Shown piece by piece: positions 32,767-41,310 of a stretch of 42,081 bases of DNA (the stretch's first letter is position 1; every line of letters begins with the position of its first letter). The notes beneath the pieces were generated by a model that did no database searches, was not told the DNA's origin, and saw nothing but the letters and a program-made list of their open reading frames with translations. A program made the translations under genes and the position numbers. The stretch comes from a virus, in the IMG/VR virus record IMGVR_UViG_3300044802_000011, positions 1 to 42,081 of that record. One strand, 5' to 3'.

Positions 32767-34661
32767 GATACGAACTGCACGGCGCGACATTCAGTGACAT
32801 ATCGTGGGCCGCTAACAACGGCATAGATGCGCTGGGCCTTATTGCTACAGCCACTGACACCTACGACGCCACGTTAGCTGCGATCCATAGCGCAGGAATG
32901 GAAGCAGGATTAAACGTTTTTAATAACGGCGAAGCTCCGCTTGGCTCCAGTGGCGAGCAGTACGATGCGTATATTCAGGATATAGCTGCAGCAGGGTGGG
33001 ATTACATTTGTGGTGACTCAGTTGCTGGTGACGTCGTAAACACCATACGGAAATATATTCCATTCGTCAACCACGCAGGGGACATCGGAGGATTTCAACT
33101 CAGGGCGTGGCAGCCGCCGTGGAACCATCCGGTTGATGGCACCTATCCTCACCATGATTATATCTATACCTGGGTGAGCGGTTCGACTTACAACAGCTTG
33201 GACTCAACAGTGGCAGCCCTGGCGGAAGCCGCACAGAATGCAAGTGCAGTCGCTGGACGTTTAGGGGTCGTAATCAGCTCAGCATTGCCCTCGAACGTAG
33301 GCACTTGGGTAAGAACCATTGAGGCTGCTTCGGCAGCCGGTGCGACTGTTGATACTGTGGTGCTCACTACCGATATTACCTCAGACGTTGTAGACGCTGT
33401 ACAGACCGGCGTTCTTGGGCCAATACTTACACAGTTGCAGGCAGTTTATCCACCGAATACTCCGGTAGTTGTTCCGCCCACTGGCACGACTGCGACTGCT
33501 ATGACTGCTACGAATAATGCGACCAGTCCTGAAGCGGTGAACACTTCTTTTTCCATCTCTGGAACGTTAAAGACCGGCGGCGTAGGGTTAGGAAGCAAGA
33601 CAATTTCAATCTATAGGAACGATGCTCAGAGCAACCAAAGCCTGATAGCAACTCCTTCCACTGACGGAAGCGGTAACTTTGCGGCCTCCGAGAGTGAGGC
33701 AGTAGCCGGTAATTATTCTTATAGCTGTATGTTTGCAGGCGACAGCACGTATGACACTTCTTCAGCTTCCACAAGCGTCACCATAGCCACGCAGGTTATC
33801 CCACCAAAGCCAGTTGTACCTATCGCTACAAGCACCCATCCTGTGATGTGCTCTGGGGGGGCAAACACTTTGGATGTGTTTTGCAAAGGTGGAAACACGT
33901 CGCTTTATCACGTTGGCGGCACTGGCTCATCGTGGGGCTCCTGGGCCGACCTCAGCACAAGCACCTTTATGTCCTCCCCTGGTTGCTGTGCGCCACAGTC
34001 AGGCCAGCTTGTAGCTTTAGTTAGGGGTAACGACAGCGCCCTATATTCTATGTCATATTACAGCGGTGCTTGGCACGCATACGATGACCTGGGAGGGACC
34101 ATCACTTACGGGCCAGGAGGCAGCGCGTACGGTAACGGCGTTCAGGATATCTACGTGGTAGGAACGACCGGAGCGCTCTGGCACATGCGGTATATCCCAG
34201 GTTCAGGCTACTCAGTATTCCAAAATTTAGGTGGGATCTGCTACTCTGAGCCAGCAGCCACGTCTCCGGACAGCAACCATTACGCCGTATATGTTCGCAA
34301 CTCTTCCGGAACGGTAAGCCAAGCCTTTTACGGCGGTTCGTGGGGATGGACAACCATTGGCGGCGCAAACATGCTCGCGGGAACCGGCCCAGGATGTTGC
34401 TCTGGTGGTTCTGCGTATCACATTTTCGCCAACGTAGGCAACAGCTTATACCACACTCAGGGCTCAGGCGGGGGCGCCTGGTCGGGATGGGAGAATATCG
34501 GTTGTCCTATTGGCGGAGCGATCACCTCGTCACCCAGCGCAGCGATGGTTGGAAGCACTTGTCACGTAGTTGCGCGAGGCAATGATAAGGCAGTCTGGCA
34601 CATTTCCGGAACGACCGGAGCGTGGGGACAATGGGCGTCGATAGGCGGATTGATACCGTGA
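32763..34661 (+). CDS. Barrel, Ig-like and lectin-like propeller tail protein
   Basis: A 632-aa protein. About 1-235 is a third copy of the barrel-like domain (YELHGATFSDISWAANNGID, AAIHSAGMEAGLNVF, AAGWDYICGDSVAGDVV, QPPWNHPVDG). About 240-350 is an Ig-like domain of the Big type (FSISGTLKTGGVGLGSK, GNYSYSCMFAGDSTYD). About 350-632 is a PLL-like beta-propeller (LDVFCKGGNTSLYHVGG, LVALVRGNDSALYSM, IYVVGTTGALWHM, VVARGNDKAVWHISG). Domain order resembles the 28260 protein without the redox part, so the two probably arose by duplication. Likely a host-surface binding protein. Confidence 0.62.
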   Translation: MRYELHGATFSDISWAANNGIDALGLIATATDTYDATLAAIHSAGMEAGLNVFNNGEAPLGSSGEQYDAYIQDIAAAGWDYICGDSVAGDVVNTIRKYIPFVNHAGDIGGFQLRAWQPPWNHPVDGTYPHHDYIYTWVSGSTYNSLDSTVAALAEAAQNASAVAGRLGVVISSALPSNVGTWVRTIEAASAAGATVDTVVLTTDITSDVVDAVQTGVLGPILTQLQAVYPPNTPVVVPPTGTTATAMTATNNATSPEAVNTSFSISGTLKTGGVGLGSKTISIYRNDAQSNQSLIATPSTDGSGNFAASESEAVAGNYSYSCMFAGDSTYDTSSASTSVTIATQVIPPKPVVPIATSTHPVMCSGGANTLDVFCKGGNTSLYHVGGTGSSWGSWADLSTSTFMSSPGCCAPQSGQLVALVRGNDSALYSMSYYSGAWHAYDDLGGTITYGPGGSAYGNGVQDIYVVGTTGALWHMRYIPGSGYSVFQNLGGICYSEPAATSPDSNHYAVYVRNSSGTVSQAFYGGSWGWTTIGGANMLAGTGPGCCSGGSAYHIFANVGNSLYHTQGSGGGAWSGWENIGCPIGGAITSSPSAAMVGSTCHVVARGNDKAVWHISGTTGAWGQWASIGGLIP

Positions 34662-34671
34662 AGGAGGAGTT

Positions 34672-34962
34672 ATGGTAGAATTTGAACCGATAGAAGGGCC
34701 GAAAATGAAGGTGTATCCGCCCACTGTGACGATACAGAATAATATTTTTCCACCGAAAAACGAGTTGCGGAATTGTACAACATGCGGCAGGGGACGTAGA
34801 CTACCTCAAGATATTATGGATGAGGATTTTTACCATTATCACTGCTCTTGGGTTGGTCCAAAGCCATCGGAGCAAAAAGACCTCCGGACAGCTTTTCAAC
34901 ATACCGGCGACAAGCGACGTGATAATGGTTGTGAGTTTTTTGTTAGAAAACGGAGGGAATAA
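34672..34962 (+). CDS. Small protein with a possible zinc site
   Basis: A 96-aa protein with an excellent AAGGAGGAG site. The N-terminal half is strand-rich (MKVYPPTVTIQNNIFPP), followed by NCTTCGRGRRLPQD, a His/Tyr-rich YHYHCSWV, and a basic end with NGCEFFVRKRR. The CxxC pair plus later Cys residues could hold zinc. No family recognised. It sits between two structural proteins. Confidence 0.45.
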   Translation: MVEFEPIEGPKMKVYPPTVTIQNNIFPPKNELRNCTTCGRGRRLPQDIMDEDFYHYHCSWVGPKPSEQKDLRTAFQHTGDKRRDNGCEFFVRKRRE

Positions 34963-34964
34963 CA

Positions 34965-35441
34965 ATGGCAAGCGCGATTTTTGACAATGCCCCTGTTTCA
35001 TTAATGACTTCAAAGGTGAATATAGCCGCCAATTCGACGAGCACCTTTTGCGTCCTCGGAACAGTAGCGCCACAGAAGGCGTCTTGGGCAACGTATAACG
35101 ACATAAAATGGGCGGCATCAACGCCTTTTGAGATTGCAACGGTAAATGGCTACGCTCTGGGTGGCAAGGGCATAGCGACTATCGTTCCTACTATGGTTGC
35201 GACAGTGACAGGGTTAAAGACCTCAGCTTCGCTGGTGTTTACGACGACTGACACGATCACTGCGAACTATGCAATCGTTAACACGTTGGATCGGACAGTT
35301 GGTAGCCCAACTTCGACAACCACTACGAACTCGATATTGTGTTATCTAGGAATAGGCAATCAGACGGTCACGAACGGCACACTGACGCTTGGATGGAACA
35401 CTAACGGCATAATCACCTGGACTGTAGGCGTAGCACAATAG
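34965..35441 (+). CDS. Phage structural beta protein (possible paralog of the 11196 gene)
   Basis: A 158-aa beta protein beginning MASAIFDNAPVSLMTSKVNI, with the GYALGGKGIATIVP and IITWTVGVAQ segments that recall the GGGYTAGGTTL and closing strands of the 150-aa protein at 11196. GGAGGGAATAAC precedes the ATG. It probably belongs to the fibre or decoration part of the virion; the relation to 11196 is weak and needs a structural comparison. Confidence 0.42.
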   Translation: MASAIFDNAPVSLMTSKVNIAANSTSTFCVLGTVAPQKASWATYNDIKWAASTPFEIATVNGYALGGKGIATIVPTMVATVTGLKTSASLVFTTTDTITANYAIVNTLDRTVGSPTSTTTTNSILCYLGIGNQTVTNGTLTLGWNTNGIITWTVGVAQ

Positions 35442-35442
35442 G

Positions 35443-36534
35443 ATGACATACAGAACAGGGACTAAGCGGCTCAACTACTCGGTCTGGGGTTGTTGCTATG
35501 CTCCAGGTCAAGGGTGGGACACGCATATGCAGCCAACCGACGGCAGCGGATCAGTGAATACAAGGGACTGTGACACTGGTGCTTTAGACCCTATGAACAC
35601 TGGCTCCAGCGATATGATCTCGTACATCAAGAACAACGGCTGGGATGTGGTGCTTACCCCAACAGGTTACGAATTTGAGAATCCAAATCACGCCTCGAGC
35701 AGGGCTGGATACACGATAATTCAGGACTTCATAGAAACCTACGTTAACGTGATGGATGACAACGGCATAAAGTGGTGGCTTGAGATTACGCCTGTGTCGT
35801 CAGATTACGATAATTTCACCTATCAAACCACAGCCTCAACATATGAATCAGCCGCAGGGCCATTCCTGACCAATATAGAGAACAATCATAGCACAAACTT
35901 CCAGGGCTATATGTTTGAGCTGGCATACGAGGCGTTCGTTGAATGGCTAGGTGCGCGAACAAGTTTCACAGTTTCAAATAAAGATTTCACAGGTTTTGCT
36001 GACACTACAATGATGGACACGGCTGCCACAAACTGCCTCAAATTGCCCAACGGAAGCCTTGCGAGCATACAACGTCGGTGCAGCTATCTTGATGAGGTTA
36101 TGGTTGAGATGCTGTGGGGTGGAATGACTGAAGACTGGATAACTGGGTTGCCGGTTGTCTTAGGCTATTATCCGAACATGAATATAACCCTAAATGTTGA
36201 CGAGGTATGCCGGACAAATACTTGGAACGATGCTCCGCTCCAAGGTTTTCAAGTTGAAGGGACTACCGACACTGACTGGTGGTATGACTCAGCCGTAGCT
36301 GACAGTTGCTGGGCCGAACGGCAATGCGCCCTGCAACGGTGCCATCAGATTTATGAAGTGCTGGTTGGTTTAACGGGCGCACCGTTCAAAGGGATGTGCT
36401 ATGACTTTGGAGCTCCTGTCTGGCCTGACATGGGCATGGGCAGCCCCGACATATCATATTTCCTAGAATTTGTAGACAACTTTGGCTTTACTCAATTAGC
36501 ACAAACAGTCAATACGTCGGTTACATTAGCGTGA
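35443..36534 (+). CDS. Unknown tail-cluster protein, barrel-like type 2, copy A
   Basis: A 363-aa protein of unknown family with alternating strands and helices: ISYIKNNGWDVVLTPTGYEF, NVMDDNGIKWWLEITPVS, a YESAAGPFLTNIENNHSTNF motif followed by QGYMFELAYEAFVEW, and GYYPNMNITLNVDEV. The layout and conserved acids (LEITP, FELAYE) suggest a glycosidase-like TIM barrel, but no named family fits. It shares its GPFLTxI..NH...F.G region with the next gene at 36541. Cysteines are frequent (WGCCYAPG). Placement in the tail-fibre cluster suggests action on the host envelope. Confidence 0.45.
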   Translation: MTYRTGTKRLNYSVWGCCYAPGQGWDTHMQPTDGSGSVNTRDCDTGALDPMNTGSSDMISYIKNNGWDVVLTPTGYEFENPNHASSRAGYTIIQDFIETYVNVMDDNGIKWWLEITPVSSDYDNFTYQTTASTYESAAGPFLTNIENNHSTNFQGYMFELAYEAFVEWLGARTSFTVSNKDFTGFADTTMMDTAATNCLKLPNGSLASIQRRCSYLDEVMVEMLWGGMTEDWITGLPVVLGYYPNMNITLNVDEVCRTNTWNDAPLQGFQVEGTTDTDWWYDSAVADSCWAERQCALQRCHQIYEVLVGLTGAPFKGMCYDFGAPVWPDMGMGSPDISYFLEFVDNFGFTQLAQTVNTSVTLA

Positions 36535-36540
36535 GGCATC

Positions 36541-37575
36541 ATGACGCTCAATATAAGTTACCCTCAAAAGCGCCAAACCGGAGGCGCAATATTCGGATGG
36601 AGCGGCGCCGGTAACGCAACGACTGCGGATTATAATTATGCAGCGGCTAATAACATCACGGTTGGGTTAGATTGCAGCACCACTGATGCGAATGCTATCT
36701 ACAATTACACCTACAGCAGCGGTTCACTCACTACGTTTTACAACAACTGTATAGCACCCCTTGAAGCTAAAGGGATATACTGGACTTTAGAGCTAGAATA
36801 TTTTTGGGCTGGCTCGTGGCTTGATTTGAATACCCCGTGGAACATGCCACCATATCCAGAGTCGTGGTTCTCAGGAACGCCGAACTCGTGGGATGCGGTT
36901 TTTGGTCCATTCTTGACATGGATTTTCGACAACCACAACGACTACTTTGCGGGTCCACACTATGAAGGTGGTAATTGGAATATGTGGGCATACCTCGCTG
37001 ACAAATGCGCGGGGCATTCCCCATGCTGTTTTAAGAGTGGGGGTCGTGGCGGGCGGCCTGCTTTTGGTGGAAGCTATAGTCCTTGGATCGAAACGGGCGA
37101 AGCAGCCGTTCAAGGCGTGACGATATGCTATTGCACAGGAACAGACTCGAATGGCAATCCGGTTCAGCACACGGAGCAAGATTTTACCTTGCTGGTTCCT
37201 GAGATAGAATTTGAGATTTACACGCCATATATGCTCTATGACGGGTGCCTTCCGTGGATGGCGGCGGTTGTTGGGGTTCCGGCGTATGCTAAGACGCGAA
37301 TGGGAATCAATTTTGACCAAGTGGGTTCACCATCAAATACTAGCAGTGACTGGTGGCTACCCTCCGGTATAACCATCAGCACCAGAGCGCGTGCGGAACA
37401 ACTCGGAGCCTTGCAGAAGTTCAATTATATCCGCGACTTATATGGGGCGTTCGACTGGTATGACGTTTGTTACCAGAATTATCAGGGCGACTTCAGTTCA
37501 GGGGGCTACGATTGGTATGATAGTCTCGGCATCATACGCCCTGGCACCTCGCAGTCATTATCGGTTAACCTTTAG
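36541..37575 (+). CDS. Unknown tail-cluster protein, barrel-like type 2, copy B
   Basis: A 344-aa protein paralogous to the previous one: LEAKGIYWTLELEYFW matches its NGIKWWLEITPV stretch, and VFGPFLTWIFDNHNDYFAGPHYEGG matches its PFLTNIENNH stretch. It carries unusual Cys-Gly-rich loops (HSPCCFKSGGRGGRP; ICYCTGTDSNGNP). The C-terminal half has LVPEIEFEIYTPYMLYD and FNYIRDLYGAFDWYDV. GTGAGGC precedes the ATG, six bases after the previous stop. Likely an enzyme-like or binding protein at the tail tip; function unknown. Confidence 0.45.
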   Translation: MTLNISYPQKRQTGGAIFGWSGAGNATTADYNYAAANNITVGLDCSTTDANAIYNYTYSSGSLTTFYNNCIAPLEAKGIYWTLELEYFWAGSWLDLNTPWNMPPYPESWFSGTPNSWDAVFGPFLTWIFDNHNDYFAGPHYEGGNWNMWAYLADKCAGHSPCCFKSGGRGGRPAFGGSYSPWIETGEAAVQGVTICYCTGTDSNGNPVQHTEQDFTLLVPEIEFEIYTPYMLYDGCLPWMAAVVGVPAYAKTRMGINFDQVGSPSNTSSDWWLPSGITISTRARAEQLGALQKFNYIRDLYGAFDWYDVCYQNYQGDFSSGGYDWYDSLGIIRPGTSQSLSVNL

Positions 37576-37583
37576 GATTCAAG

Positions 37584-40256
37584 ATGACATCAGGAACAAT
37601 AACCGTAGTACGGGGCGTGCAATGTAATATCCACCTGGCGGTAAACAATCCAAGTGGCACCTTAATAAATATTCAGAACACTACAGAATCCGCCACGCTC
37701 ACGTTTACGGTTACTTCCACAAGCATCTCAAAAGGCACATCAAACTGGACAATATTTCCGGCATATTATCTTTATGAGGATGTGTATCAATCCGGCTGGT
37801 GGGATGAGCGAAACTATGAATATCTTATCCGTATTCTTCCGGCTGACACTACAGGGCTCAGCGGGAACTACACCTACCATCTTGCGGTCACAACGACAAC
37901 GTACGGCACTCAGAACTTTACCGGCACTTTCACGGTCGTAGTTCCGGCTGCCGGCCCCAACTTCTCAGTGAATAACGGCGGAACGCCTGCATTGATTTAC
38001 CTCGAGACGCTTGTGAGTGGCAACAATACGGCAGAACCGGCGGCCAATATCACCTTCAACGTTGCGAATATATCAAAATCTACAGCAAATAGTTCAATAT
38101 TTTATAGGGTTCCTACGTTAGACCCTGCAAGCACCGACCCTTATGGCCATGTTATCCGGCTATATCCTGGGGAACTTGCGTCATTGGCTGCGGGAAGCTA
38201 TACATATTCCTTGATCGTCACAACGGCAACGTATGGCACCAAAGCCTATTATGGCACGATGACCGTGACAGGCGGCACCAATGTTTCCGTGACCGCTGCT
38301 ACTGCATCTCTATCGTTTTCTGCAAATACCGCCAAAGCAGCAGTTAATGCACCAGGAGTTGCTGCTACCACATCATTTAATGCAAACGCCCCTACGATCA
38401 GCCCAGTCGCTACTGCGGCTACTGCCATTCTAAATTTTAACGCAAATCCGGCAGGCACTAGCGTCGAAAATGGCGACGTCACAGTAACTACGGTTCCAGC
38501 TGTCCTTCAGTTTAACGCAAACCCTGCCTCGACCACTTCGACGCCTGGGACCCCCGTTACGGTAACTGCGGCAACCGCTACCGCGTCATTTAATGCTAAC
38601 GTTGGAACTGCCGTTGCCGACCCACCACCTCAGACGTTCTTTAGCAAGGTTGGCCAGTTCAACACACCTACCGCTGTCGGTAGTCAAACTGTAACCGGCG
38701 TGGGGTTCACGCCAAAGGTCGTCATTTTCTGGGAAGCACCAGGAGCTTCTACAGGATGGAGCATAAGCAGTCTATTTGGCATTGGATTTGCCGCTAACAA
38801 TAATGGCACGATGCAGGTTGGGTATATCACGATCGCAGACGGCAGTGGCCAAGACAACAGCCAGCGTGACAAGTGGAGCTCTACCTCATCAATCGGGTGC
38901 GTCAATTACAACAGCACCATGATTAATGAGGGGGTCGTTACCGCTTTCAATTCTAACGGTTTTGTTATAAACTGGACTACGGCTACCGCCGCACTTCCAA
39001 TACACTATCTGGCGCTCGGCGGCACCGCCATCACCAACGCGGCAGTAATATCGTGGACCGCTAATTCAACTACAGGCAACCAAAGCGTTACGACCGTTGG
39101 ATTCACGCCAACCTCCGTTATCACGATAGGAGATGCCTCTACTGCCGCAAGCGGCTCCTTAGCTGCGGACGGGAGATATCATATAGGTGCAATGGATGGC
39201 ACCAGTCAATGGGCGATGTTTGGCTATACGTCCCTCACAGTTCCGACCAGCACAGGGCGCCTTCAGCTTACCGATTCTTGCATAGTTGGTAGATCAACGC
39301 TTGCTGTAGGAACGCCGTCCTACAAGGCGTCATATGTGGCCATGCTGTCCAACGGCTTCCAGATAAATTGGAGCGCTGCAGACGGAAATGCACGTAAGTT
39401 TGTTAGCTTATGCTTGCAAGGCACCGTTTGCCAAGTAGGGAGCTGGACAAAATCGACCGCTGCTGCGCCAGCCACCGACACCATAGGCGGCCTCAATTTA
39501 ATACCGTTTGCCGTGCTTGCGGCGACTGATAGCTATCCTGCATCTGCAAGTATGCAAACAGGACACCGCCTCATGATTGGTGCTTCAGACGGCACGAATT
39601 TTGGCGTGACGGGCGTGACGGACAAGCACAACGTTTACCCGAGCGTTGCCTATAAGTTCACCTCTCCTACCGCAGCGTTGAACATCTCAGACAACGACAC
39701 TGAAACCAGCGACGCGGTTGGCACCCTCACCTTCTCCGGCGCAAATGTTCTGGCGAACTGGTCAACGAATAACGCCGTTGCGACGCAGATGCTCTATCTT
39801 GTTTTCGGAATGCTCGGTGCAAAATTCACGCAAACTACCGTTCCTAACCTTACTGGCACCGTTTATCTTCCCTCTGTCACAGTGCAAAACAACGCCTTCT
39901 TTTGGAATCAGACCGTCGTTCCAAATGCGGGCGGCGCAGCGATAGCACCTAGCGTCGGCATTGAGGTGGACCCGTTGCCTCCGGATGCTACAGGGGCAGC
40001 AATAGCTCCGGATATTGACGTAAAGAACCAATACGTTGTGTGGAATCAGGAAGTGGTTCCTGATGCGACCGGCGAGGCTATCGCTCCAGTTGTGGTTTTA
40101 GCTGGCCGAAAGAACCTTGCTGCTGTACCACCTACGACTATGTTGACGGGTCAGCTCAGTGACGATGTAACGTTAGCTGGAGAGAGCGAATCGACTGAGA
40201 CGCTAGAGGGTGCGGAAAAAGATGACGTGACGCTGGAGAAAAAGGAGGAAAAATAA
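37584..40256 (+). CDS. Second repeat fibre / adhesin (890 aa)
   Basis: A shorter relative of the 1541-aa fibre. Residues 1-230 hold two Ig/cadherin-like beta units (SGNYTYHLAVTTTTYGTQNF and AGSYTYSLIVTTATYGTKAY). About 230-345 has five repeats of the FNAN type (LSFSAN, TSFNANAP, LNFNANP, LQFNANP, ASFNANV). About 350-755 is the module shared with residues 1-410 of the larger fibre (GVGFTPKVVIFW, HYLALGG, LYLVFGM). About 755-850 has repeats around VPDATGxAIAP. The end is acidic with TLEGAEK-type segments, as in the larger fibre. It is followed by a BppU-like gene, repeating the arrangement at 12042-17016. Confidence 0.65.
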   Translation: MTSGTITVVRGVQCNIHLAVNNPSGTLINIQNTTESATLTFTVTSTSISKGTSNWTIFPAYYLYEDVYQSGWWDERNYEYLIRILPADTTGLSGNYTYHLAVTTTTYGTQNFTGTFTVVVPAAGPNFSVNNGGTPALIYLETLVSGNNTAEPAANITFNVANISKSTANSSIFYRVPTLDPASTDPYGHVIRLYPGELASLAAGSYTYSLIVTTATYGTKAYYGTMTVTGGTNVSVTAATASLSFSANTAKAAVNAPGVAATTSFNANAPTISPVATAATAILNFNANPAGTSVENGDVTVTTVPAVLQFNANPASTTSTPGTPVTVTAATATASFNANVGTAVADPPPQTFFSKVGQFNTPTAVGSQTVTGVGFTPKVVIFWEAPGASTGWSISSLFGIGFAANNNGTMQVGYITIADGSGQDNSQRDKWSSTSSIGCVNYNSTMINEGVVTAFNSNGFVINWTTATAALPIHYLALGGTAITNAAVISWTANSTTGNQSVTTVGFTPTSVITIGDASTAASGSLAADGRYHIGAMDGTSQWAMFGYTSLTVPTSTGRLQLTDSCIVGRSTLAVGTPSYKASYVAMLSNGFQINWSAADGNARKFVSLCLQGTVCQVGSWTKSTAAAPATDTIGGLNLIPFAVLAATDSYPASASMQTGHRLMIGASDGTNFGVTGVTDKHNVYPSVAYKFTSPTAALNISDNDTETSDAVGTLTFSGANVLANWSTNNAVATQMLYLVFGMLGAKFTQTTVPNLTGTVYLPSVTVQNNAFFWNQTVVPNAGGAAIAPSVGIEVDPLPPDATGAAIAPDIDVKNQYVVWNQEVVPDATGEAIAPVVVLAGRKNLAAVPPTTMLTGQLSDDVTLAGESESTETLEGAEKDDVTLEKKEEK

Positions 40257-40918
40257 TGGCTGTAAGCCTAGACATAAGTTCAGATAACCCTGACATTCAC
40301 ATGGATGAACAATCTTCCATGAACGTGACCGTTTATGCAACTGACAAGAAGGGCGTTTTAAAAGACCTGACTGGTGCTAGTATTACGTGGGTAGCTAGTT
40401 TCAACGGCGTTCAACAGGTCAAGAAAGACATTGCCACTATGACTATCATGCTCGCACCGGCAGCCACGGCCAGCCTCACTTCAGAGGCGGCTGCGGGTGC
40501 CGACACTATTGATCTTGATAAAGTCGCAAGCTTTGGCAGGGACGCTTGGGGAAGGCCAATCGCTGACTTCGCAGCTGGTGACTTTATAACGGTCACTGAT
40601 GGAACCAACAGCGACTTGATGACCATCGAGAGCATTGATCTTTCAGGGTTTTCATTGACGTTCACCAGTGGGTTAGGTAGCACCTATCAAGCTGCGGCTA
40701 CCGCGACAGAGATCATACCGTCGTTCTCGTTCTCACTTCTTGTAGGGGATACGATTCTCCCAGCCACTAAATCATATGGAACCGCGATAATCTGGCAGCA
40801 CATGGCGCTTGCTTCGTGGCCTGCCGCTATGTCACCAGGGAATATATATCAAGCAGCGACGGATATGGTTGCGATTCGTGGACGTATGTTCATCATGCCT
40901 ATCCTTGATATGAGCTAA
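40256..40918 (+). CDS. BppU-like beta protein with inserted domain (220 aa)
   Basis: The first 62 residues (SSMNVTVYATDKKGVLKDLTGASITWVAS) and the last 27 (SPGNIYQAATDMVAIRGRMFIM) match the two ends of the 115-aa protein at 16669 (ADIYTDDTKT...GVITWTLM and SPGEYTHRAEI). In between is an extra domain of about 110 residues, including a small beta part (SEAAAGADTIDLDKVASF, AAGDFITVTDG, TIESIDLSGFSLTF). Such baseplate upper protein domains connect fibres to the virion. AAAGGAGGAAAAAT precedes the ATG, which overlaps the stop of the fibre gene. Confidence 0.55.
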   Translation: MAVSLDISSDNPDIHMDEQSSMNVTVYATDKKGVLKDLTGASITWVASFNGVQQVKKDIATMTIMLAPAATASLTSEAAAGADTIDLDKVASFGRDAWGRPIADFAAGDFITVTDGTNSDLMTIESIDLSGFSLTFTSGLGSTYQAAATATEIIPSFSFSLLVGDTILPATKSYGTAIIWQHMALASWPAAMSPGNIYQAATDMVAIRGRMFIMPILDMS

Positions 40919-41302
40919 ATGCCAAAAGGAGTTTATGTCCATAAGAAAGGCGTCCCGCACCCACACAAAGGCAGTCACGCCCCAAGACCAGGAGCACGCG
41001 GCCCTCGGCCTGCGGCTCGTCACTCGCACAAAGCGTACGTTCACAAGAAAGGCTACAAGATTCATCGCGTGGCGCCGTACAAGAAAGGCTACCACATCCA
41101 CAGGGTTGCGCCCTATCGGCATGGTTATCACATCCACCGTGTCGCTCCCTACCGAAAAGGCTATCATATTCACCGAGTTGCCCCTTACCGAAAAGGATAT
41201 CACATTCACCGAGTCGCGCCATACCGGCGAGGGTATCATATACATCGTGTAGCCCCTTATAGACGTGGCTATCATTTATCGCACAAACGCATTGGCAGGT
41301 AG
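40919..41302 (+). CDS. Histidine-rich cationic repeat protein
   Basis: A 127-aa protein of very biased composition: Lys, Arg, His, Tyr, Gly, Pro and almost no acidic residue. After a basic lead (VYVHKKGVPHPHKG; HSHKAYVHKK) come six 12-residue units GYHIHRVAPYRK and a truncated last unit. Each unit contains two His, one or two Arg/Lys and two Tyr. It is preceded by the BppU-like gene (TAAATG junction) and followed by a two-TM protein. Possible roles are metal binding, nucleic-acid or membrane binding, or a cationic membrane-disrupting peptide of the 'disruptin' sort; none is proved. No known family recognised. Confidence 0.7.
   Translation: MPKGVYVHKKGVPHPHKGSHAPRPGARGPRPAARHSHKAYVHKKGYKIHRVAPYKKGYHIHRVAPYRHGYHIHRVAPYRKGYHIHRVAPYRKGYHIHRVAPYRRGYHIHRVAPYRRGYHLSHKRIGR
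41051..41266 (+). repeat. Six 36-bp coding repeats (GYHIHRVAPYRK)
   Basis: Units begin at 41051, 41087, 41123, 41159, 41195 and 41231, plus a partial at 41267. Protein units are nearly identical, while the DNA units differ at many third positions (for example CATATTCACCGAGTTGCC against CACATCCACAGGGTTGCG), so the repeated peptide is kept by selection. Confidence 0.88.
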
Positions 41303-41310
41303 GCGAGCCT

